DNA of 64,000 nucleotides. Source: Paenibacillus sambharensis. GTDB taxonomy: Bacteria; Bacillota; Bacilli; Paenibacillales; Paenibacillaceae. Positions 35,003-44,650 of the stretch are shown one piece after another. The stretch is taken from NCBI RefSeq assembly GCF_003233845.1, contig NZ_QKRB01000058.1, positions 51,479 to 115,478 on the forward strand. Direction: 5' to 3'. Within the stretch, counting starts at the first letter, position 1. Each line of letters begins with the position of its first letter. The position numbers and the translations under genes are program-made. Under the pieces are notes generated by a model. The model was not told the origin of the DNA, ran no database searches, and worked only from the letters and a program-made list of their open reading frames with translations.

Positions 35003-36806
35003 GCTTCAAGTCCTCCAATACCTGCTCTGGTGTGAGCAAACCTTGTGTCTCGTTATACCACTTTCTAATAAGCCTTTCCTTCTCCTCATCCGGCAGAGGA
35101 ACGTACTGCTCGCGCAGCTGCTCCATAAACGCCTGGCCGTACACATCTTCATAAAATGAAATTTGCGTATTCTCAATATCACCGGAGTATAGGTCAATAA
35201 AGAGCATGATTCTCTGATGAAAATCGCTGCTAGCGTAGGGAGGCTGAGCTAGAAATAACACATCCAGCGTCAGTGAAATGCTGTCCGGAGAGGTAAAATA
35301 TTCGTCCGGATTCGCAGAAAATTCATTAATCGTCGTCATGATAACCCCACGGCCCGGCAGCTCTGCTGTTTCAGCCAGTCTGCTTCTGGCCTCTTGTACG
35401 ATCAGTTTATGGGCATTATGAGTCCTGACCGCTGCTTTCTGTGAAACAAATGCGGGTCTCAAAAGCCCGCCATCTTCCACATATTCACCATAAAAGATCG
35501 TCGGGCCATAAGCCTGCCCTTCCCAGACACCCTTCCCGGCAGGGCTCAAATTCGTGTGTATCTGACTGCTCTCACTGCCCGTCACTTCAATCCGGTACCT
35601 CTCTTTCCGGCCGCTATGATACGGATCTAGAGCTTCCGCCGGATGCATCGGGTACCAAGGCAGAACAGATGGCAGCTCGGCAAAATGGGGGCCAACGGAT
35701 TCGTAAGTCTGTGTTGCTGCAGTAAGCTTCAACCGCCCTTCGCGGGACGGCAGCTTAAGGGTCAACAGATCCTCCTGCTGCGTATAGGCGATGCGCTTGT
35801 CTCCAAGCATAACCTCCTTCACTTCAAAATCATCCCACAGCGCAAACGAAATCGTACCGTTCTCCGCCTCCAAATCCGCTTCATAACGATAGGACAGATC
35901 ATGATTGCTCTTGCCATGCGTTATCTTCATATATACATGGTCAACCGAATACTGAAGCTCCTTCTCGTCTATTGGTGCAGCAGGAGCGTAAGAGTAAACC
36001 GACCAGCCCTCGTCCGTCAAGTAGGGGACATAGGGCGAGAAGACTGGCAGAATCAGCGCCCCCGCCATGCAGACCAGGGCAAACTGTCTCACTGGCCGTG
36101 TCCACGTCAGGCCGGTATAGGCACCGATGATCACCACCGCGGCTACCGCCCGCTGAATGAAGAAGCCCCTGTTTACCCGCTGACTCTCCATATCATAAAT
36201 CCCCATGACCAGTTCAATGTTTGGGTCTCCCACGATTAGCCAGCCCGTAACCTCCTTTGGCACAATATCGCCCAATACCATTGCGTTGTAAGGCATAATC
36301 AGAAACCAGGCCAGCGCAATCAGAACGTAACTGTACAAGCTGCTGGTAAGGCTGTACAGCACATAACCGAGCACGGCGGATAAGAAGAACGGAGCCCACC
36401 AGCAGAGCACTGTGTACAGCAGCGCATGAGGCACTTCATGAATCGTTTCACTTCCATGGACTTCCAGAATGTAGAGGACGACCGCCGTGAAGAAGATCAG
36501 ATAGAATATTCCGGTAAGCAGCATCCAGAACAGGAGCTTGCCCAGCCGGTTGCCTGTAAAGCCGGGTAAGGTGCGAACCAGCTCCAGCTGGTACCATCGC
36601 TGCTCTCCCCGTGCCTCTTCAGCTCCGTACAAGAAGAACAGAAGGCTTGTTACCATAATGAAATAGACCATACCCGGCATAACATCCAGCCCTGTCAGGT
36701 TGGCACGCGGCAACACAACGGAACCGCCTATACATCCGGCAAACAGTATCAGCCATAGTGGAGAACGAAGTAATTGCAAACATTCTTTAACTATTGTGTG
36801 TCTCAT
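34989..36806 (-). CDS. ABC-2 type membrane protein with large external domain
   Basis: A 605-residue membrane protein. The N-terminal ~270 residues hold about six to eight helices (for example LWLILFAGCIGGSVVLP and WWAPFFLSAVLGYVLYSL). The remaining ~330 residues are soluble and probably extracytoplasmic. The ATG at 36806, after AGAAGGG, is preferred over the TTG at 36812. It heads a four-gene unit (permease, ATPase, permease, lipoprotein). The absence of a neighbouring two-component system argues against a classic bacitracin-type module. Confidence 0.75.
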   Translation of the reverse strand: MRHTIVKECLQLLRSPLWLILFAGCIGGSVVLPRANLTGLDVMPGMVYFIMVTSLLFFLYGAEEARGEQRWYQLELVRTLPGFTGNRLGKLLFWMLLTGIFYLIFFTAVVLYILEVHGSETIHEVPHALLYTVLCWWAPFFLSAVLGYVLYSLTSSLYSYVLIALAWFLIMPYNAMVLGDIVPKEVTGWLIVGDPNIELVMGIYDMESQRVNRGFFIQRAVAAVVIIGAYTGLTWTRPVRQFALVCMAGALILPVFSPYVPYLTDEGWSVYSYAPAAPIDEKELQYSVDHVYMKITHGKSNHDLSYRYEADLEAENGTISFALWDDFEVKEVMLGDKRIAYTQQEDLLTLKLPSREGRLKLTAATQTYESVGPHFAELPSVLPWYPMHPAEALDPYHSGRKERYRIEVTGSESSQIHTNLSPAGKGVWEGQAYGPTIFYGEYVEDGGLLRPAFVSQKAAVRTHNAHKLIVQEARSRLAETAELPGRGVIMTTINEFSANPDEYFTSPDSISLTLDVLFLAQPPYASSDFHQRIMLFIDLYSGDIENTQISFYEDVYGQAFMEQLREQYVPLPDEEKERLIRKWYNETQGLLTPEQVLEDLKHAGS

Positions 36807-36921
36807 CGTCAACCCTTCTCTAATAGGAGTGCGGCAAGAAGTTTCTTGGCATCTTGTTAGGTTAACGACAGACTTATGGAAAAATATTTACAATTCACCT
36901 AGAAAAAGGAATATTATGAAC

Positions 36922-36955
36922 AAAAAAAGCCGGTCCACGACTATCCGGGACCAGC
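36922..36955 (-). terminator. Probable terminator after helD
   Basis: GCTGGTCC and GGACCGGC pair on the minus strand, followed by seven T. It is about 100 bases past the helD stop. Confidence 0.65.
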
Positions 36956-37055
36956 ATGTTTTCCACCTGTATTCATCTATGAACCGTTAAGATCGGGCAA
37001 GACAATTCGCATTTCTCTTCCCGTTTAAACCGCCCGCCTCATTTCAGATCCTCCG

Positions 37056-39155
37056 CTACCCCAGCAGCGGCGAAGCTTCCCCTATGTGCAGCAAGGTCAG
37101 GCGGTGCAGCGCTCTGGTGCAGCCGACATACAGCAGCTTGGCATCGGCAGGGGAAGCGGTGTAACGCCCCTCATCCACATCCGGCAGCAGCACGGCATCG
37201 AACTCCAGACCCTTGGCCATGTACACCGGTACAACCGATACGCCGCCCTTGTAAGCCTGCTGCCCTTCGAGAATCAGGGAAACCTCGACGCCTTCCCGCT
37301 CCAGCATGCCATGCACACTGCGGCACTCTTCATCCGTCCGGCAGATGACCGCGACCGTCCGCATGCCGCCTGCCACCTGCTCCTCAATATACGAACGGAC
37401 CCGCTGGTCCCGTTCATCCGTGCCCGCACAGCGGACAACCTCAACCGGTTCCCCGCTGCGGAAGACCGGCTGCGCCGCCGGCAGCCCTGTATCCGTATAA
37501 GGCAAAATCGTGTTCGCAAACTCGATAATTTCCAGCGTTGAGCGGTAGCTCTGCTTCAGCTCATGGTAGGAGGTTTGCTCCGGCTTGAACAGCTCCGACA
37601 GTTCCTCCCACCTGTGAATGCCGCGGTAGGCATGAATGCCCTGCGCGAGATCGCCCAGGATCGTAAAGGACGGCTCATTCATGAATGACTTATACAGCTC
37701 GACCTGCAGCGGCGAGATATCCTGCGCCTCGTCCACGACAATGTGATCGAGCATCCGCCCCTCAGCCGCATGGATCTGCCGGTGTATCCAGCACAGCGCC
37801 GCCAGATCCTCCTGCCTGACCACACCCTTCTTCAAACCCGCCTTGGTCTGTTCCGCAATGGTCTGCGGAATTCCTTCAGCCGCCGCTACAGGCGAAGCCT
37901 CCACACCGAAGAACCTGCGGTACAGCTGCAGCGCCGTCACCTCGGGCAGCTTCTTCAGGAAGGTCCGCAGCCGCTGCTTGCCCGTCTTGCTGCGTTCCTT
38001 GCGCTTCTTCGGGTCCGCAATCTTGCCAAGCTCCATCTCCAGCCAGCGGTTCAGCCTCGCAACGAGCCGGTCCCGGCGCGCTGCCAGCGGATACGGCCTA
38101 TATTCCACCTCAAACCATTCACGGAGCGTCCTGTACGGCAGATGACCGCCCTCCCAAGGCTCGAAATCCAGCTCCGGAAGGTAGAACTGCTCATATTCGC
38201 GCAGCCAGCCTGCCAGCAGCTCCTTGAATACCATCGAGCCCTTGTAGCGCCCTGAGGTCCATTCGCCTTCCTCCGGCCTGGCCGCTTCAAGCGAGAACCA
38301 GCGTTTGCCTTCCTGATCGTCCTCTGCGAGACGCACCTCGTCACCAAGCAGCTCCAGCGCCCAATCCGTGAATGTCGTCTGCCGTACATTCCCGACGCCC
38401 AGCTCCGGCAGCACCCCGGATATATAATCGAGGAACATCGTATTCGGCGCAAAAATAATCATCCGGTCCGCGCGCACCTGGTCCTGATACTGGTACAGCA
38501 GGAAAGCCAGCCTGTGCAGCGCCACTGTTGTTTTCCCCGATCCTGCCGCCCCCTGGATAATAAGCGCCCTCGCACGCGGGGCACGGATGATCTGATCCTG
38601 CTCGGCCTGAATTGTGGACACGATGTCGCGCAGCCGATTATCCTTCTTCTCCCCCAGCCTGTAGAGCAGGAACTCATCGCTCAGTCCCAGGTTATCGCCG
38701 CCTCTGACATAGCTGTCCACGACGCGCTGGAGCACCTGTTCACGGATCGACAGGTTGCGCTTCAAATGGATTTCGCCGCCCACAATCCCTTCAGGCGCTT
38801 CGTACTCAACAGGCTCGTCACCTCCCGTGAAGGAGTAGAACAAGCTGGCTACCGGCGCCCGCCAGTCAATAATATACGGCTGCCCGGTCTCCTTCTTCTC
38901 CATGCCGCGTTTGCCGATGTAGAGCGGCGCCGCACCGTCCTTGCCCTTCTCGTGAAAATCCAGCCGACCAAAATACGGCTCAATCTCCAGCAGCTGCAGC
39001 CTTTCCCGGCTCTCCTCGCGCTTGGCATCGAGCAGCTGCTCCACAAAATCATTACCATAATACCGCGGGCCGATCCCCGCTAGCTGCTGCCTGACTTCCT
39101 CCAGCGTTTCCTTCAGGCGTGTGCTTTCCTCATGGTAGGCACTTTGAACGTCCAT
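37056..39155 (-). CDS. helD: RNA polymerase recycling ATPase HelD
   Basis: A 699-residue UvrD/Rep-like SF1 helicase. N-terminal hallmarks of HelD: RYYGNDFVEQLLDAKREES, PYFGRLDF, PLYIGKRGM and IIDWRAPVASLFY. Then Walker A GAAGSGKTTVAL (near residue 203), Walker B VVDEAQDISPLQ, TILGDLAQGIH and LKQSYRST. HelD frees stalled RNA polymerase from DNA or nucleic acid. It is somewhat shorter than the B. subtilis protein (about 774 residues). AGGAGG sits seven bases before the ATG. HelD paralogues are sometimes linked to rifampicin tolerance. Confidence 0.9.
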   Translation of the reverse strand: MDVQSAYHEESTRLKETLEEVRQQLAGIGPRYYGNDFVEQLLDAKREESRERLQLLEIEPYFGRLDFHEKGKDGAAPLYIGKRGMEKKETGQPYIIDWRAPVASLFYSFTGGDEPVEYEAPEGIVGGEIHLKRNLSIREQVLQRVVDSYVRGGDNLGLSDEFLLYRLGEKKDNRLRDIVSTIQAEQDQIIRAPRARALIIQGAAGSGKTTVALHRLAFLLYQYQDQVRADRMIIFAPNTMFLDYISGVLPELGVGNVRQTTFTDWALELLGDEVRLAEDDQEGKRWFSLEAARPEEGEWTSGRYKGSMVFKELLAGWLREYEQFYLPELDFEPWEGGHLPYRTLREWFEVEYRPYPLAARRDRLVARLNRWLEMELGKIADPKKRKERSKTGKQRLRTFLKKLPEVTALQLYRRFFGVEASPVAAAEGIPQTIAEQTKAGLKKGVVRQEDLAALCWIHRQIHAAEGRMLDHIVVDEAQDISPLQVELYKSFMNEPSFTILGDLAQGIHAYRGIHRWEELSELFKPEQTSYHELKQSYRSTLEIIEFANTILPYTDTGLPAAQPVFRSGEPVEVVRCAGTDERDQRVRSYIEEQVAGGMRTVAVICRTDEECRSVHGMLEREGVEVSLILEGQQAYKGGVSVVPVYMAKGLEFDAVLLPDVDEGRYTASPADAKLLYVGCTRALHRLTLLHIGEASPLLG

Positions 39156-39224
39156 TCAGTTACCTCCTATATTATCGTTCGTCTGCAGACCTTAATCATT
39201 GTGCCACATTCTGCTAAGAAACAA

Positions 39225-39359
39225 TAGACTTATATTCAAAAATTTGCTATGCTGTTGATTAGAGGGTTGCCTAAAATAATTAGAACGCATGTTCGGTTTT
39301 TGGGGAGCTGTTCGATCAAACTGTTTATGAGACCGGCTTCTGAAGAAGCCGGTTTTTTT
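39225..39359 (+). ncRNA. Candidate small RNA with its own promoter and terminator
   Basis: -35 TAGACT (39225-39230) and -10 TATGCT (39248-39253), 17 bases apart, would start a transcript near 39260. A strong terminator (ACCGGCTTC, loop TGAA, GAAGCCGGT, then six T) ends it at 39359. There is no gene on the plus strand upstream for this terminator to serve. The longest ORF inside is 13 codons with no ribosome binding site. A LexA-like box AGAACGCATGTTCG (39282-39295) lies in the start of the transcript. Confidence 0.45.
39332..39359 (+). terminator. Orphan intrinsic terminator
   Basis: Nine-base stem ACCGGCTTC/GAAGCCGGT with a four-base loop and a seven-T tail counting the last stem base. It lies between divergent helD and the glycosyltransferase gene. 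Confidence 0.9.
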
Positions 39360-39486
39360 GCGTCCTAGGAACCGTACTTGCAGACTGAAACAGCATGCAG
39401 CCCGCAGACTTCATCTATTCCTTGGCCCGCCCGAATACGGCCAAAATCACTTCCTATCCTAGAAGAGATGAAAGGAGAACTTGAAG

Positions 39487-40536
39487 ATGAGAATAGCCAT
39501 GCTGTCACCTATTGCCTGGCGCACGCCGCCCCGCCATTACGGCCCATGGGAGCGTGTCGTTTCCCTGATTACGGAAGGACTTGTCAAGGAAGGGATCGAT
39601 GTCACACTCTATGCGACCGCCGACTCGCTGACATCGGCCAAGCTTAGGAGCGTCTGTCCTGCAGCCTATGAAGAAGACAGGGAACTCGACCCGAAGGTTT
39701 GGGAATGCCTGCATATTGCGGAGGTTATGGAACAGGCGGATGAATTCGATATCATTCATAACCACTTTGACTTCCTGCCGTTATCGTACAGCGGGCAGAT
39801 CCAGACGCCTGTCGTCACAACGATACACGGCTTCTCCTCGCCCAAGATTCTGCCGGTCTACCGCAAGTACAATGCAAGCTCCTACTATGTCTCGATAAGT
39901 GATGCAGACCGCTGCGCCGAGCTGAACTACATCCGGACAATCCATCATGGCATCGACCTGGAGGCATTCACGTTCAACCCGCGGCAGGGCGATTATCTCG
40001 TCTACTTCGGCCGGATTCATCATGACAAGGGCACACGTGAGGCCATTGAAATCGCCAAGCGAACCGGCATGAAGCTGGTGATCGCAGGCATTATCCAGGA
40101 TCAGGACTATTATGATGCTTATGTAGCACCGCATCTTGGCACCGATATCACGTATATCGGCTCCGTCGGTCCGAAGGAGCGCAATGAGGTGCTGGGAGGC
40201 GCTTATGCGCTCTTGCATCCGATCCATTTTCACGAACCGTTCGGCTTGAGTGTTGTCGAATCCATGGCCTGTGGCACCCCTGTGCTTGCCTTCCGCAAGG
40301 GCTCGATGCCCGAGATCATTGAGAATGGACGCAACGGCTACGCCGACGATACACTGGATGAGCTGGTGCGGCGGATTCCCGAAGTCAGCGGCATCTCGCG
40401 CGAGGGCTGCCGGCAGCTGGTGGAGGAGCGCTTCAGCCAGCAGCGCATGGTTAGAGATTACATCGGAGTCTATAAGGAAATTATGGACAAGCATGGTGGT
40501 GTGATTTCTAGGGGCGGGTCACTTACGGTTGGCTAG
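39487..40536 (+). CDS. GT4 family glycosyltransferase
   Basis: A 349-residue GT-B glycosyltransferase of the GT4 type. The N-terminal MRIAMLSPIAWRTPPRHYGPWE loop is a nucleotide-sugar transferase start, and the donor site shows YFGRIHHDKG, HPIHFHEPFGLSVVESMACGTPVLAFRKGSMPEII, with the EX7E-type motif (E...FGLSVVE). Substrate unknown; the PPxxYGG-like start is common in enzymes annotated as making glycolipids or glycosyl stores. The ATG at 39487 lies eight bases after AAAGGAGA. Monocistronic, with a terminator at 40557. Confidence 0.88.
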   Translation: MRIAMLSPIAWRTPPRHYGPWERVVSLITEGLVKEGIDVTLYATADSLTSAKLRSVCPAAYEEDRELDPKVWECLHIAEVMEQADEFDIIHNHFDFLPLSYSGQIQTPVVTTIHGFSSPKILPVYRKYNASSYYVSISDADRCAELNYIRTIHHGIDLEAFTFNPRQGDYLVYFGRIHHDKGTREAIEIAKRTGMKLVIAGIIQDQDYYDAYVAPHLGTDITYIGSVGPKERNEVLGGAYALLHPIHFHEPFGLSVVESMACGTPVLAFRKGSMPEIIENGRNGYADDTLDELVRRIPEVSGISREGCRQLVEERFSQQRMVRDYIGVYKEIMDKHGGVISRGGSLTVG

Positions 40537-40556
40537 AACTAGACAGCTAAGCAGCT

Positions 40557-40602
40557 GAGCATCCTGATTTGGCATTGTACTGCCGCCGGGATGCTCTTCT
40601 TT
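40557..40602 (+). terminator. Terminator of the glycosyltransferase gene
   Basis: GAGCATCC (40557-40564) and GGATGCTC (40589-40596) pair around a long loop, followed by TTCTTTG. Confidence 0.65.
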
Positions 40603-40749
40603 GTACAAAAGGCACAACCCCCGGTCTTCTCCCGTGAAACCAACCCGCTGCAGGCTTCGTCTACTTCTTATACGCCGGACAAAAACCGTGCAGCCATGTT
40701 TTAGCAGCGGCTGGTACGATTAATTATAGCTGAGGTGATAGCCAACACT

Positions 40750-41643
40750 ATGAAACCCTTATCCCTGTCTGAGATTAATTTGCGCGATCCCTTCATTCTC
40801 ACAGACGAGAGAACTGGGGCTTACTATCTGTACGGTACTGACGGTGCGACCGCCTGGTCGGGCAAGCCAACGGGCTTTGATGTCTATATCAGCCGGGACC
40901 TCGTCAGCTGGGAAGGGCCTGAGCCTGCTTTTCGCCCGGATGAGGACTTCTGGTCGGACCGTCACTACTGGGCACCAGAGGTACATCAATGGAACGGACG
41001 CTGTTATATGTTTGCCAGCTTCAAGTCGGAGCAGCAGACACGCGGAACCTCCATTCTTGTATCGGACAGTCCTGTCGGGCCTTTCATTCCGCTGTTCGGC
41101 GGCAAGCCGGTAACACCCGATGGGTGGGAATGCCTCGATGGCACGCTGCATGCAGATGATGAAGGCCAGCCCTGGATGGTGTTCTGCCGGGAATGGGTGG
41201 AGGTGAAGGATGGCGAGATGTATGCCGTGCGCCTGTCTCCCGACCTGAGCCGCGCCGATGGTGACCCAATTCTGCTGTTCAAAGCCTCGGATGCCCCTTG
41301 GGCAGTAGCGGTTGGCGATAACAAGGACAGCTACATCACCGATGGTCCTTATATGCACAGACTGCCTGACGGTGAGCTGGTCATGCTCTGGTCCAGCGCC
41401 GGTGAACAAGGCTATACCATGGGACTGGCCCGCTCTTCAGGCGGTATCGAAGGCCCATGGACACAGGATGCTCAGCCTGTATTCGCGAAGGACGGCGGTC
41501 ATGGCATGCTGTTCCGCACCTTTGAAGGAGAGCTCTGCCTCACCATTCACATACCGAACGCCAATCCGCAGGAGAGGCCGGTTATTTTCAAGGTGAAGGA
41601 AGAAGGCAGCAGGCTTGTGATTGAAGGACAGGCTGGGCAGTAG
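40750..41643 (+). CDS. Glycoside hydrolase family 43 enzyme
   Basis: A 297-residue five-bladed propeller hydrolase without a signal peptide, so probably cytoplasmic. Motifs: NLRDPFIL (catalytic base Asp), HYWAPEVHQWNGRCYMF, ECLDGTLHADDEGQPWMVFCREW (Asp and Glu) and DGGHGMLF. GH43 enzymes remove arabinofuranose or xylose from short oligosaccharides; in this window it may feed the ara operon. The ATG at 40750 is placed ten bases after GAGGTGAT. No operator matching AraR well was found upstream. Confidence 0.85.
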   Translation: MKPLSLSEINLRDPFILTDERTGAYYLYGTDGATAWSGKPTGFDVYISRDLVSWEGPEPAFRPDEDFWSDRHYWAPEVHQWNGRCYMFASFKSEQQTRGTSILVSDSPVGPFIPLFGGKPVTPDGWECLDGTLHADDEGQPWMVFCREWVEVKDGEMYAVRLSPDLSRADGDPILLFKASDAPWAVAVGDNKDSYITDGPYMHRLPDGELVMLWSSAGEQGYTMGLARSSGGIEGPWTQDAQPVFAKDGGHGMLFRTFEGELCLTIHIPNANPQERPVIFKVKEEGSRLVIEGQAGQ

Positions 41644-41840
41644 ATGCGCAGAGAAGCGGTTGTTATACTGGAAGCCCTTGTTGCGCTCTATCGGTTGCAG
41701 AGAGCGTCCGCTGCCGCGTTCCTGTCGTACGGTTCTATCCGCTATGCTGTGTGGAGGTTCAGAGTGAAGCGATTCAGTCATTAAACCTGGGTTCCACTGC
41801 TACAGATCTGCACGACCCTACTAAACAGGAGGTATCCATT

Positions 41841-42479
41841 ATGAACAAAATATTCCGCTATTCCACAGTGCCGCTAATATTGCTGCTGATGCTGCTGGTC
41901 AGTGCCTGCGGCGGGAATACCAACACCAACGCGCCGGCTGAGCCGCCTGAGAATTCAGCTGTGGACCCAACCGACAATTTGACCAATGAAACAACAGGCA
42001 ATGATTCAGACACTGGATCAGAGGCTACGCCGGGCAATGCGGGCACGAATTCGGGCGGGACTGAAGGCAGCGCGGCCGATGCAGCCGATGAGAATCCCGA
42101 TACCGCTGCCGGTTCTGAAGATGCACCTTCCTTCTTTGGTGAGTGGACAATCAGCAAGCATGTCGGTTCAACCGGAGTATCGACCGAACCAAACAGCGGT
42201 ATTACCGGACTGACAGTGGTTTATAATGCGAACAAAGCATCTGTTGGCCAAAATGAGGTTCAGTCCCCTGTCTATGAGGAGTATGAGATGACGAAAGAGG
42301 CTTTCCTCATGGAATACCGTGTGGAGCTTAGCGACATCGGTATCGAGTCCGAATCCGTCAAGACGATCGTGGTGGCCAACTGGAATGGCGGAGGGAGCTT
42401 CATCATTCTGCGGGATGAACAGCCCCCGATTGTCCTGATAGACGGCAACTTCTACGAATTAGAGAAGGCGGAGTCGTAA
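41841..42479 (+). CDS. Lipoprotein of unknown function
   Basis: A 212-residue lipoprotein. The lipobox is VSAC. A Thr/Asn/Glu/Ala-rich linker of about 80 residues leads to a C-terminal domain with FFGEWTISKHVGSTGVST, YEEYEMTKEAF and IVLIDGNFYELEKAES. That domain is lipocalin-like in pattern but not assigned. AGGAGG sits before the ATG. The 197-bp leader upstream has no recognised element. Confidence 0.75.
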   Translation: MNKIFRYSTVPLILLLMLLVSACGGNTNTNAPAEPPENSAVDPTDNLTNETTGNDSDTGSEATPGNAGTNSGGTEGSAADAADENPDTAAGSEDAPSFFGEWTISKHVGSTGVSTEPNSGITGLTVVYNANKASVGQNEVQSPVYEEYEMTKEAFLMEYRVELSDIGIESESVKTIVVANWNGGGSFIILRDEQPPIVLIDGNFYELEKAES

Positions 42480-42520
42480 GACAGGCATCTGCCAAGAGAA
42501 TAGAACAGGAAGACGAAATA

Positions 42521-42578
42521 ATAAGAAACCGTTTCTTAGTAAAATGGGCCTGCCATTTACGAAAGGAACGGTTTCTTT
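42521..42578 (+). terminator. Probable terminator after the lipoprotein gene
   Basis: AAGAAACCGTTTC and GAACGGTTTCTT pair around a loop that itself contains AAATGG/CCATTT. T-rich on both outer sides, so it may act in both directions between the lipoprotein gene and the SGNH gene. Confidence 0.7.
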
Positions 42579-42649
42579 ATGCATTCTATATACTATTTTT
42601 AACTTCATCTACCGATGCTAACGAGATGACTTCGCCCCCGAGCTCTGTT

Positions 42650-43666
42650 CTATGAAAGCACAGCCGCAACCAGCCGCTCCGCGATCAGCTCATGGCCCGC
42701 CGCGCCCGGATGGACAAGGTCGACGGACAATCCGGCGTAGTCCGGCAGAAGGTCAAGTCCGCTTATGTAGCTGAAATGCGGCGACTGCAGCTTCTGTACC
42801 GCCTCCTGCACAATTCCTCGGTACTCGGCAGCTCTCGGGTTCCCGGCAGCATCATGGATGCAGCGGAACAGATCGGTTACGATGACGGGACGTTCACCGG
42901 CACCGTCCGCCAGCACGCGCAGGAACCGGTTCACCGCCTCCTCGAACCTCGCCGGCTCCCACAACCGGATGACATTAATGCCCATCTCCACTGTTGCCAG
43001 ATGCCAATCCTTCCTGCCCGCTATATACCCCGCCATAGCCTCATCCATCTGGGCACTGCCGGCCGAGCCCATGTTGATCAGATCCATCCCCAGCCTGCGT
43101 GCTGTCCGCATCGCGTAGGTTCCGGTCGGCTGTACCGAATCGCCGCCATGTGTAATCGACGATCCGTAGGCCACCATAGTCTTCCCTGGCAGCTGGTCCG
43201 CACGCGGCCGCGTAATGTTTCCTTCTATCCCAACCAGCCTGCACTCCCAATCATACGGCAGGACGACGCGTACGACTTCAGGGTCAAAAGCCATCCCCTG
43301 CTCCTTCGCCAGCCGCTTCAACACATCCATATGAGCGGGTCTGCGGATTGTAACAGCCACAGTGTCTGTTCCAACCGGTACAGGGGTCTCCGCATACATG
43401 CCCTGGAACATGCCAAAATAGACTTCCGCTAGGCCATAGGCAGCCGCTGCTTCCGACTCTGCCCGCCGCAGCAGCACGGCCGCTTCCTCGCCCTTCATGA
43501 CGAACCGGATCTCACAGCCGCAGGTGTTGAACGCTCGCTTCTGCGCATCCTCGTTGATCCGCTCCCGGACATCTGCCGGTACCCGGCTCAATCGGTAATC
43601 TCCCTGTCCTGTCCGTTCCGCTTCCGCCACATTGTGCAGCAGCACTTGATCAAGCACAGATGTCAT
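42650..43666 (-). CDS. SGNH/GDSL family esterase
   Basis: A 338-residue hydrolase. N-terminal ~150 residues form a beta-rich domain; the SGNH block I is GSSITHG (residues 168-174, nucleophile Ser), block III-like MGINVIR, and the C-terminal Asp-His is in DLVHPGAAGHELIAERL. No signal peptide. It may deacetylate oligosaccharides entering through the adjacent ABC importer (inference). The ATG at 43666 lies after GGGGGAGAAGAAAGG; upstream codons in frame are not conserved-looking. A terminator separates it from the permease gene. Confidence 0.8.
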   Translation of the reverse strand: MTSVLDQVLLHNVAEAERTGQGDYRLSRVPADVRERINEDAQKRAFNTCGCEIRFVMKGEEAAVLLRRAESEAAAAYGLAEVYFGMFQGMYAETPVPVGTDTVAVTIRRPAHMDVLKRLAKEQGMAFDPEVVRVVLPYDWECRLVGIEGNITRPRADQLPGKTMVAYGSSITHGGDSVQPTGTYAMRTARRLGMDLINMGSAGSAQMDEAMAGYIAGRKDWHLATVEMGINVIRLWEPARFEEAVNRFLRVLADGAGERPVIVTDLFRCIHDAAGNPRAAEYRGIVQEAVQKLQSPHFSYISGLDLLPDYAGLSVDLVHPGAAGHELIAERLVAAVLS

Positions 43667-43750
43667 CCTTTCTTCTCCCCCTTTGCAGCTCGTGACAATA
43701 GCACTTTGCTTCCCTGCCTGTTTCCATCTCACAGTCCTGCCGTCCAAATA

Positions 43751-43790
43751 AACAGGCTGCCGGTACACGAGAGGTACCAGCAGCCTGTGT
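43751..43790 (-). terminator. Terminator of the sugar ABC transporter operon
   Basis: ACAGGCTGCTGGTAC and GTACCGGCAGCCTGT pair on the minus strand, followed by TTTATTT. Confidence 0.75.
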
Positions 43791-43811
43791 TCGTCAAAAT
43801 TCTATCTGCGC

Positions 43812-44648
43812 TTACTTCAATCCGCTGGTGCTAATCCCCTCGACAATATACTTCTGGAAGGCGAAGAATACGGCGATAACCGGAATCAGGGTTACAACGG
43901 ACATGGCGAACATGGCGCCCCAGTTGGAGAGGGTGTCATTATCCAGGAACATCTTGAGTGCCATAGACACCGGATACATCTCGGGCTTGTTCAGATACAG
44001 CACCGGACCAATCAGGTCCTCCCAGCGCCAGTAGAATGAGAAGATAGCCGATGTAGCAAGCGCCGGGGCGATCAGCGGCAGAATAATCCGGTAGAACAGC
44101 CTGAACTTGCCGCAGCCGTCAATGGTGGCCGCTTCATCCAGCTCATGGGGCAGTGTCCGAATGAACTGAACCATCAGGAAGATGAAGAACGGCGCCCCGA
44201 AGAAGTTCGGAATTATGATCGGCAGGAATGAGTTCAGCCAGCCCAGCTTGGCAAACAGAATATACTGCGGCACGAGCACGACGTCATGAGGCAGCATCAA
44301 GGTAACCAGCATGATGATGAACCAGAAGCTCTTGCCCCAGAACTGCAGTCTCGCAAACCCGAATGCGATAAGCGCTGAGGACAGCACAACGCCAATCGTG
44401 GACAGAACAACAATGATCAAGGAATTCGAGATAAAAGTCGAGAAGGTATAACCGCCGATTCCTTTCCAGCCTTGAACATAATTCTCCCATATCCAGGGGG
44501 AAGGAATCAGAGATTCAGCTGTCGAGAAGATCATGGTACTCGGCTTGAATGAGCTCATCACCAGCCACAGCACAGGGTACAGCATGAGCAGCGCGCCGCC
44601 TGCCGCCAGGATATGATACATCACCAGTCTGACCGGTTTGCTTCTCAT
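43812..44648 (-). CDS. Carbohydrate ABC permease (MalG-like)
   Basis: A 278-residue permease with six helices and the EAA loop [26 protein letters not shown]. It pairs with the upstream MalF-like permease (two-base gap) and the binding lipoprotein. No ATPase is encoded with it, which is usual for sugar importers that share one MsmX-type ATPase. TM domain names only; sugar unknown. Confidence 0.92.
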   Translation of the reverse strand: MRSKPVRLVMYHILAAGGALLMLYPVLWLVMSSFKPSTMIFSTAESLIPSPWIWENYVQGWKGIGGYTFSTFISNSLIIVVLSTIGVVLSSALIAFGFARLQFWGKSFWFIIMLVTLMLPHDVVLVPQYILFAKLGWLNSFLPIIIPNFFGAPFFIFLMVQFIRTLPHELDEAATIDGCGKFRLFYRIILPLIAPALATSAIFSFYWRWEDLIGPVLYLNKPEMYPVSMALKMFLDNDTLSNWGAMFAMSVVTLIPVIAVFFAFQKYIVEGISTSGLK

Positions 44649-44650
44649 GT

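Noticed and set aside
37056..39155. Annotation as UvrD or PcrA DNA-repair helicase
   Set aside because: The N-terminal WRAPVASLFY and FGRLDF blocks are those of HelD and are absent from UvrD/PcrA.
40710..40725. AraR box upstream of the GH43 gene
   Set aside because: GCTGGTACGATTAATT keeps only one half-site of the AraR box; too weak to claim.
41644..41840. Riboswitch in the leader of the lipoprotein gene
   Set aside because: No conserved riboswitch motif or terminator/antiterminator pair could be recognised in the 197 bp.
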